A DNA stretch of 64,000 nucleotides from contig OW121850.1 of assembly GCA_933228895.1 (NCBI GenBank), positions 30,637,773 to 30,701,772 of the forward strand, given 5' to 3'. This document shows, piece by piece, positions 57,230 through 64,000 of the stretch. Position 1 is the first letter of the stretch; every line of letters begins with the position of its first letter. A program made the translations under genes and the position numbers. The stretch is from Platycnemis pennipes (Eukaryota; Arthropoda; Insecta; Odonata; Platycnemididae). Under the pieces are notes generated by a model. It searched no databases and had not been told where the DNA came from. It was given only the letters and a program-made list of their open reading frames with translations.

Positions 57230-57650
57230 TAAACATAATCTGCGGCGATTAGGACCACACTTTCCGGTTCGGAATGGCCATCGTAGCCCACATGATGACA
57301 TGTTCTTGTGGTCTCGATCCTGCTCTGATGGCAGAAGTGGGAAGTGAATCATCTGCGGTGAGCTTCGGGCACCCGTTGTCCACGCTGCGACCAGAAAGCG
57401 GCTTCGGGATTGTCGGAGGAAGGGCGAAAGGAAGGGATCGCACGTTGAGTCACGTTCTGCCTCCGCTCCATGAATTAAAAATTGAATGTGTGATGAGCGC
57501 ACGCGGGAATGCGCGGTTGGTTGGGCGTGCATGGCGGAAGGCAGAGGCTAGTCAAGGGCAGAAAAGCGCTTCCACGCATTATCAACACCCGGAAGAGGAG
57601 ACAGCACCCTGTACAGCCAGGTACTGAAGGAGCCATTGTGTTGAATTGAA
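57230..57650. other. CpG-rich stretch, no gene recognised
   Basis: Plus and minus frames of about 104-123 residues overlap (57274-57627 plus; 57218-57532 and 57548-57919 minus). There is no domain, and the opposing frames argue for composition rather than coding. Confidence 0.25.
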
Positions 57651-57861
57651 CAATTGGCAGGGGAGGTAAAACTCACAGGGAATTCACAGATCCTTCGCCA
57701 TCCTTCCCCCGCAAGATCGGACTTCGGTTGGATTTCAGAGAAGGTTTTCACTGTGATCTTAGGGAACGATGCAACTTCTTCCTCGCCAGACCAATTTAGA
57801 GTTAGCTGCTGGTGCAAAGGACAAGTTCGAATATGGGCCAATAACGTAAATAGAGAATGAG

Positions 57862-58402
57862 GGCGTTTACTCGGAACGAAAATCACGGTTTTGAACACGA
57901 AATTGTTAGATGGAAACAAAAAATGAATTTTAGTTAAAAAATTAATCTTCTAACCAGAGCCATTCACTCATAAATGGAAAATTAAAATAAGCAAAAGGTG
58001 ACGCCCACCGAACATGCTGCTTTGAGACTTACTACGTCATCCACCTCCCGCCCTTGACTGCTTTTAGGGAAAGGAAAGGGAATGGAGGGGGGTGTCGGAA
58101 GGTCTGCTCGAACAGATCCTGTCGCAACCATTTCCATTGGCAGAGTCAGTTGTGTGTCCTCCATAGTGATAAGGTGATGTAGCTTCGCGGACCCAGTTGT
58201 GATTGGAGGAAGTGGATGACGTACTTAGTCACATGCACGCCCACTTTTCCGAAGGGGTTAAAAACATCAGTTTGTCACCGCTTATAACTCGAGAACTAAT
58301 TGACGGTCAAAAAAAAACGGAAAAATACCGTGTTTTTACTTAAAAAAAACTATCAGATTCGGCAATGAAAAAATATGGCAATCGACTCCTTCCACAAGAT
58401 TT
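57862..58402 (+). repeat. Unknown dispersed repeat, ~540 bp (copy 2)
   Basis: This is the second copy of the 52644-53187 repeat, with all listed blocks in the same order and orientation and moderate divergence, including small indels. Start (GGGCGTTTACTCGGAAC) and end (GGCAATCGACTCC-TTCCAC) agree between copies, which defines the element borders. 58403-59527 shows nothing secure. Confidence 0.75.
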
Positions 58403-59527
58403 TTGCAATGCTGAGAATGTATGGTAATACTGTCTGTCACAGGCTAAATTGTAAAGCTCAGGTGACAATCGATATATCTCACAATTGCGCAGCATTGCAC
58501 ACTGTAAATCAAAACCACTAATATAATAGAAATATGTGAAAGGAAACTCACTTCCAACTACTCACTAACTCGGGTTAGTATGAAGAAGATCACTCTCGTG
58601 TTTCTCAACAACAGAAACAAATAGAGTTAACGATGATTTCTCTTTCGCTAGTGATCCGTAATCAAAATCATACCCAGGACCACATAAACTCAATTAAAGT
58701 GAATATAATTTGTTGAAAAAATGCTACTTATCAAAGTTGATCTGCTCACATAGTTTGGCATTAACGTAAGTGATCCCTTCAGAACAAAATAGCTTATACA
58801 TGCTAGGCTGCTAATTAGCTGACTACCCTACCCCCATTTTTTTACCTTTCGGAAATTTATGCCTGATAACATTCACCCGTAAATTGAAGAGGGGGGAAGC
58901 AAGGAAAGAATTGGTAGCCTCGGATTAAATGCTTTCACTTCCTTCGCAGGCGCAATTAGCAAACACAATGCGTCTTCACTGATGGATATGAATGAACTTC
59001 AAATTTTTACCTAAGACGGCCATGATGAATAAATTATTTGCTCTTACTCGTGATCAAAACTATCAGCTGCAGGAAGATTAAAAATATAAGGATGCGGGAA
59101 GCATTCAACTAAATCCAGTCTGTGGAGAAACGATTTTTTAGTAGAATTCGGCCCTAATTTGTTTGAAAACTAAGTTAATTATTATCCTTATAGATACTGA
59201 CGGGAAGATTGTCTTTTTAATGAGTGCTTATAATAAAATGTTATGAAGATACATTGATAATAGCTTAGGCTATTTAATGTGGCTAGCGAAGGCAATTCAC
59301 TCTGGAATCACATTCATTTAGTCGAAACGTGATTTCACGTAGAATTCTAGAGAAAACTGTGAAACTTGTTTCAAATGCAAGCCACTTTAAGTTCTATACA
59401 TTTTTAATTGCATTCTAACAAGGTGAAAAAAATTACCAAACTAAAGTGAGGAGCTCTCCAATTGAATGCAGGGGTATGAGATTTAAAAGGAAAAATAGCC
59501 CTGCTTCACACTAATATGGTGAAAATA

Positions 59528-60122
59528 TGCGTCTACACCTACACGTTACCCTGCAACCCACTGCGAGGGTGTGTGGCAGGGGGTGAGGATCACCAAGCAT
59601 GTACTATTGACATGCAAGCAAGCAACTGTAGGGTCTCATGCTAGATTGTTAGTATCTATAGTATTTAAGGGATTAATACATGCATCATGCACTACAGACT
59701 ACTCTGAAATATTCCCCCTACCTATCCCTTTGCTATGCTGCCTATTCTGTTATCTTATTGTCCGGGGGAAAAATGCCAGTTTTAATCTATCAATACGACA
59801 ATCTATCTCTCTAATTTTTTTTATATGGTCGAATCTAGCATAATACGCTGATGTTTTTAATATGTTCCTAATATCTTCAGTAAAGCTATCCGGTTGAAAT
59901 TTCTCTAATAGATTTAATCTGTACTTTAACCTATGCTCTGATAATGATTCCCACCCTAATTCTTGTATTAATTCTTAAACACTACTCAACCTCTCGTAAC
60001 ACCTTTTAACGAACCTAGCTGCTCTACGCTGCGCACTGTATAGTTCTCTGATCAAACCTAATTCATTCGGATCCCATACACTGGCTACATACTCAAGGTG
60101 GGGTCTAACTTGTGAAAAATAT
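59528..60122 (-). mobile_element. CR1/Jockey-type LINE, 3' part
   Basis: It is close in sequence to the 33.6-34.2-kb copy from the 3' terminal CACCCTCGCAGTGGG block through the 3' UTR to the PHLEYVASVWDPNELGLIRE region. It is truncated at about 60122, earlier than the RT core. The similarity between these two copies exceeds that to the 53.9-kb copy. Confidence 0.88.
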
Positions 60123-60179
60123 ATCACATGAACATTAAAGTACTTCAATGAATAGCATAGAAGTTACTGTAAGAATACC

Positions 60180-61237
60180 GATCAGGATACAAGAAAAGTA
60201 TCGCCAAAAGATAAGTAAGTTTGGCCCTTAGGTTGCTCACAGAGAGCAATTGAGAGAGTCTTGGTGAAAACAAATCTATTAATTTTGCGGATTTGGAGAA
60301 GGAATTTGACAACTTGGATTATTTTATTTAATATTGATGATTCGAAAGAAAATTGGAGTATCATATAACGGCCGAAAAATTATCCACAGTTTACATAAAA
60401 ACCAAGGAGCTATGATTAAATCTGGATCCAGGAGGTTTAGAAACAGGAATTTATAAATTATTGAGATAAGGTTTTTTATTGCCTCCCGTCGTTGTTGGTG
60501 TCTACGTTGAGAAAATTCTCAATGAAATCAATGAGAATGCTTCAGGAGTGAATATATCCATCGGGACAAAATCAGTATTCTGCAATTCTTCGACGACATA
60601 GCAGTCGAAAAAACAGGAAGAGATTTAACCCTTACTGAAATATGGTAAGGACAAGGGCCTCGTATCACCTGAGATCAATAAAAAGGAAACTAAGGCATTG
60701 GTGTGCAGTAGGAGAGAGGTGGCCAGTACCAATATGAAACTAGAAAAACAACAGATTGAGGGGGTGGAAGAGTGTTTTTGACTGGAAAGCTGAGTAACCA
60801 GCGATGGGCGAAGCGAGAAAGAAGCAATTAGCAGAATAGCCCAGGCGAAGAGGGCATTCTGAATATACTTGCAGCTAGAAATGTAAGCTGAAAAGTTTGG
60901 ACTCAGTTCATAATGACATGCATCTGGATAACTCTTCTTTATGGAAGTGAGATTGGACTATAACAGCAACAGAGAGGTCTAGGCTGGAAGAAATCGAAAT
61001 GATGTGTTACAAAAAATGACGAAAATGAAATAGATCGACCGAGTTAGTAACAAAGATCTCACAAAAAGATATGGAGAAAAGAGAAGTCTTCTGAAAACTT
61101 AAGAAGGATATGGTTTTATTTTCCCATAATTTGGGGAATGCTCTGATGAAAACAATTGTCAAGGAAATAGAGAGTAGGTAGGATGGCAAAGATGGCTTAG
61201 TATAAGATGTATGAAGCAAGTAAGATAGCAACAAGAG
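60180..61237 (+). mobile_element. RTE-type LINE, RT to C-terminal region, degenerate
   Basis: Reading plus in drifting frames: SLALRLLTERAIERV, IGVSYNGR, KIIHSLHKNQGAMIKSGS, FNIYVEKILNEI-type text, then KNKKETKALVCSRREVAST, SEEAISRIAQAKRAF, SEKRSLLKT and YKMYEAS. The order follows the RT and C-terminal half of the 38-kb LINE. The catalytic box region reads FFDD-like (CAATTCTTCGACGACATAGC). It is split at 61238 by a CR1 insertion and resumes at 61680. Confidence 0.8.
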
Positions 61238-61679
61238 ATATATTAAGAACCCCTGCGTACGATGCTAGGTTTGATCAGATAAACAAAATTTGAGAGATAG
61301 AATTTCGCACCGATAGATTTAAAATGTCATTTCTCCCGCCTACCATAAGAGAGCACAATAAGCTGAATAGCAAAGGGTTAGGTAGGTAAAAAATTGATGA
61401 AGTAGTTTGAAGTCCATGATGCATGTCTAAGCATTACTAACACATGCACGATAGATAAATACCGATAAATGTATTTAGGAAAATATTTTTCTAACCAGTA
61501 ATCAATCCATTAATGTGTAGTTACTAACCACCAAGTTTCACATGGCCTTTATACGTAGCATGTTGCTATGAAGTATTGACGCTGCGTCTCGTAGTTGCAT
61601 GTAAGTAGTGCATGTTTGGTGATCTTCACCCCCTGCCACGCACCCTCGCGGAGGCTCGCAGAGTATTGCGTAGACGTAG
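61238..61679 (+). mobile_element. CR1-type LINE 3' end inserted in the RTE LINE
   Basis: ATATTAAGAACCCCTGCGTA, GATGCTAGGTTTGATCAGAT, TTTAAAATGTCATTTCTCCC and the terminal CCCTGCCACGCACCCTCGCG block match the 3' UTR of the CR1 copies. RTE sequence continues on both sides in the same orientation, so the CR1 is the younger insertion. It is strongly 5'-truncated, as usual for LINEs. Confidence 0.85.
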
Positions 61680-61770
61680 GGAAGGATCTGAAAAAGAATT
61701 TTGTTAGTAGAGTCGAGTGGAGAGTGCAGCAAACAATCTAATGTTTGTTGATTGATGATGATGATTCTAC
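61680..61770 (+). mobile_element. RTE-type LINE, 3' end (continuation)
   Basis: KDLKKNFVSRVEWRVQQTI corresponds to KDVKEKYYVSM...RRIEW-AASNQS of the other copies, followed by the tail TTGTTGATTGATGATGATGA. It completes the element begun at 60180. Confidence 0.8.
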
Positions 61771-62244
61771 TTCCCTGGAAGCATAGCGTTTTTACTATTC
61801 TTCTCCCTAAATTTCCTAAGGTAAATTTTGTAATAGGGCGCGCATCTCCAGAAATAAATTTGTTAACTGAATCCGAAAAATAGCGATAAATCTTATTTGG
61901 AGCGATAAATCTTATAATTTTTTTTGAAAAAGTCGTGAGCTTTTGACGCATAATTTTCGCTAAACATGTTCTGTTGATTGACTACCTTTTGACTTAATTG
62001 AAAATTTTACTCCCGTGGCTCTTCAGAATAGTTTTTGTCAACTTTAAACGTCGACCAAATATTTCACTTATGCTACCATTCTCTTTCAGCCGTCCGTAGG
62101 TCAAAAGAACGCTCAATTCTATCCTTGGTTTTCTATTCTGTTTTACAATAAGACTGTGAGGCCGCTCTGTACTCGTTTTTTAACTAATTCCCTTCCAGAA
62201 AGCTTGACATTTTTCTTATCCGTGTTTCTATAAACTTGGTAATT

Positions 62245-62385
62245 TCATGAGCATCTACATGTACATATATAAACATTTTACTCTGCCAATCGCCACGAGG
62301 GTGTGAGGCAAGGGATGGTAGGTCACCAGCCCTAAGATCCTGTATAAAGTTTCTTACAAAATTTCCTTCAAATTCCGTCATCTTC
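62245..62385 (-). mobile_element. CR1-type LINE 3' tail, diverged
   Basis: CATCTACATGTACATAT, then CTCTGCCAATCGCCACGAGG and GTGTGAGGCAAGGGATGG on plus, form the inverse of the CR1 end block. Only the tail is retained. 61771-62244 and 62386-62754 show nothing else. Confidence 0.6.
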
Positions 62386-62754
62386 CTTCAAAATACAGCA
62401 TAAGACCTTCGTTTGAAATCGTTAGACACATTCTTTTTACAAGTATTCATTTTTTCATGGAAATAATTTTACGAGTAGGAGTTTGCATCCACATTTTCAT
62501 CGATAATTGTTTTTAAAAAAAAGATGAAATCAATTTTTTCCTCAAGCAGAATCCATTTGAAATCATTTGGGTTTCTGTTCCTGTTTTAACTTAAAGAATG
62601 TTAGGGTGTTGAGAAAGTTTCATATGAACATCTTATGTTTATTTCCATTGTCGACGGCAGGCAGGATAATCTTATCTCGAAAAAAATAAAGACAAAATAA
62701 ATAGTAGGTACTAAACAAAATCTTGATATTTCGAAAAACAGACATTTTGCCACT

Positions 62755-62807
62755 GTGCATGATGCACAGTCCATGCACATCTATGCATGCACATTGTGCA
62801 TGTGCAA
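62755..62807. repeat. Cluster of TGCA palindromes
   Basis: Eight TGCA tetramers occur within about 53 bases (GTGCATGATGCAC, CATGCACATC, TATGCATGCACATTGTGCAT, GTGCAAA), forming nested inverted repeats. It may be a simple-sequence accident, a fold-back or a cluster of POU-type sites; nothing nearby decides this. Confidence 0.45.
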
Positions 62808-63059
62808 ATACACTCGGGTTACAGTTAACATTCGTTTCTTTGAATCCGGAATGCAAACAAATCTAACAACGCTTTAACGACACAGACTCTGGCGAAACCC
62901 TGTGGAACCACATCATGCTGGAAGGGAAAGAACTAACGATGCGGTTTCCATATGAATTTTAATTTTGTGCGACCAAGGTTTCGTAGTAGGACAACATCAT
63001 GGTACATCCCTGATAGGAAGCCATGGCCGTAAAAAGTATAAAAATCAAAAACCCCTAAA

Positions 63060-63330
63060 AACTCTCATCACTCACTCAGTGATTCAACCCGAAGGTTGAT
63101 TTTAATAGTTGAGAGTAGAGCTCACCCCGTACTAAGCCACTGGCGTGTGAAATTCACACATTCAGGAAAGTGGGGCCAGTTCCTTTCCTACGAAGTTCTG
63201 ACACGCAGACAGTCGAATCGCGAGGATTTTAGATGGGGGTAGCCAGAAAGTCTCTTGCCCGGGATTTGAACCCGGAAACCTCCGGTCAGTAGCTCAGTGC
63301 TCTACCCACTAGGCCACCACGACCCCCTTC
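63060..63330 (-). mobile_element. tRNA-derived SINE (family 4)
   Basis: On minus, the head GTCGTGGTGGCCTAGTGGGT then AGAGCACTGAGCTACTGACC (A box), and TTTCCGGGTTCAAATCCCGG (consensus B box at about 63259-63280), is followed by a body with GTGTGAATTTCACACGCCAG and AACCTTCGGGTTGAATCAC. The body is unlike families 1-3. No clear target duplication was found, so the 3' limit is approximate. 63331-64000 shows nothing further. Confidence 0.65.
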
Positions 63331-64000
63331 TGTATTTTTGATTATAAATTTGGCGAAAAACTGTTGCCTTAACGTTTGACACCCGAAATAAGGTTAAGAA
63401 TTTGATCAAACGTTGCCATTTATCATACTATCTAAACCCGCCCCCTGGTTTAATCTTTCTGTTGTTTGTGGCTAAGTCCTAAAAATAGTTTATAACAGAA
63501 GTGGTGATATGCCAAGTGTATCCGACAAATGTAAATATAATTTAAGGAATTTTTCAAATATTGTAACATGTAGACCAGGATTATCATTATATAAACGTTA
63601 TTTTCTATATATGGGGCCAAAAATACATAATTCACTGCCCGCCAAAATTTAAAAAATGTAAATCCATAGCAAAAATGCTAAAACTGGCCAAAGATTGGCT
63701 TCTTTGTACGAAAATGTGGAATATTTGTTTTAATTGGGTTTTACTGCTTTTTTCTAAAATGGCATACATTTTTGTGTATTGCTGTTGACTCAATTCAGGT
63801 CCTATGACCTTGGAGACCACCTAAAGCTCCCGATATATTTTTGTACTCGTAATTGCATCAAGTGTGTGGGAGTAAAGAAAATATCAACCAATCAATTTCA
63901 ATCGCTGCGAGAACCCCGAAAATTTGAAGAATCGAGCTTCAGAGAAAACAAAGACGAAGAGCTTAATATTCCATTCTCCTCGCGTAGCAATACTGCGGAG

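Noticed and set aside
58520..58800. Third copy of the family-3 SINE body
   Set aside because: Only short scattered matches (CTCACTTCC, TCTCAACAAC, CTCACATAGT), too weak to claim.

Overview
The window is AT-rich, non-coding animal DNA. I find no host protein-coding gene, rRNA gene or functional tRNA gene that I can support. What can be recognised is mobile elements and repeats: RTE-type and CR1/Jockey-type LINEs, several tRNA-derived SINE families, hAT, piggyBac, PIF/Harbinger-like and Tc1/mariner-like DNA elements, Penelope-like fold-back insertions and a diverged tandem array. This mix, with very long intergenic distances, suggests a large arthropod genome, most likely an insect. The order cannot be fixed from sequence alone.

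Layout. 1-1.5 kb holds a CpG-rich stretch and a 170-bp fold-back. 1.5-6.45 kb is a three-layer nest: a minus-strand SINE split by a hAT element (8-bp target duplication), itself split by an internally deleted piggyBac element (TTAA duplication). 7-15.5 kb carries a diverged SINE, a Penelope-like fold-back with a 14-bp target duplication, a Harbinger-like MITE (TAA), a GC-homopolymer MITE, a double hairpin and a nearly intact SINE. 16-28.3 kb carries RTE LINE tails, further SINE copies and two CpG-rich stretches. 28.3-33 kb is almost featureless. 33.6-34.8 kb is a CR1-type reverse transcriptase with one nonsense codon.

37.1-42.5 kb holds a very short RTE insertion (9-bp target duplication), then a diverged ~340-bp tandem array split by a near full-length RTE LINE (12-bp target duplication, 38141-41160, minus). 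44-48.8 kb has CR1 and RTE fragments. 51-58.4 kb is a dense mosaic: two copies of an unknown ~540-bp repeat, a SINE with a tRNA-like head, a second Penelope-like fold-back (12-bp duplication), a CR1 copy with an inverted 5' end, and a Tc1-like MITE (TA duplication). 59.5-61.8 kb holds CR1 and RTE copies, the RTE one split by a younger CR1. The end has a CR1 tail, a TGCA-rich palindrome cluster and one more SINE.

Nothing here forms an operon or pathway. The LINEs could supply reverse transcriptase in trans to the SINEs, but every LINE copy here is broken. The information lies in insertion order, target-site duplications and structured termini. Several CpG-rich patches (around 0.2-0.6, 20.2-21.2, 24.6-25.0, 30.4-31.1, 47.2-47.9 and 57.2-57.6 kb) are the only places where a host promoter or exon might hide.
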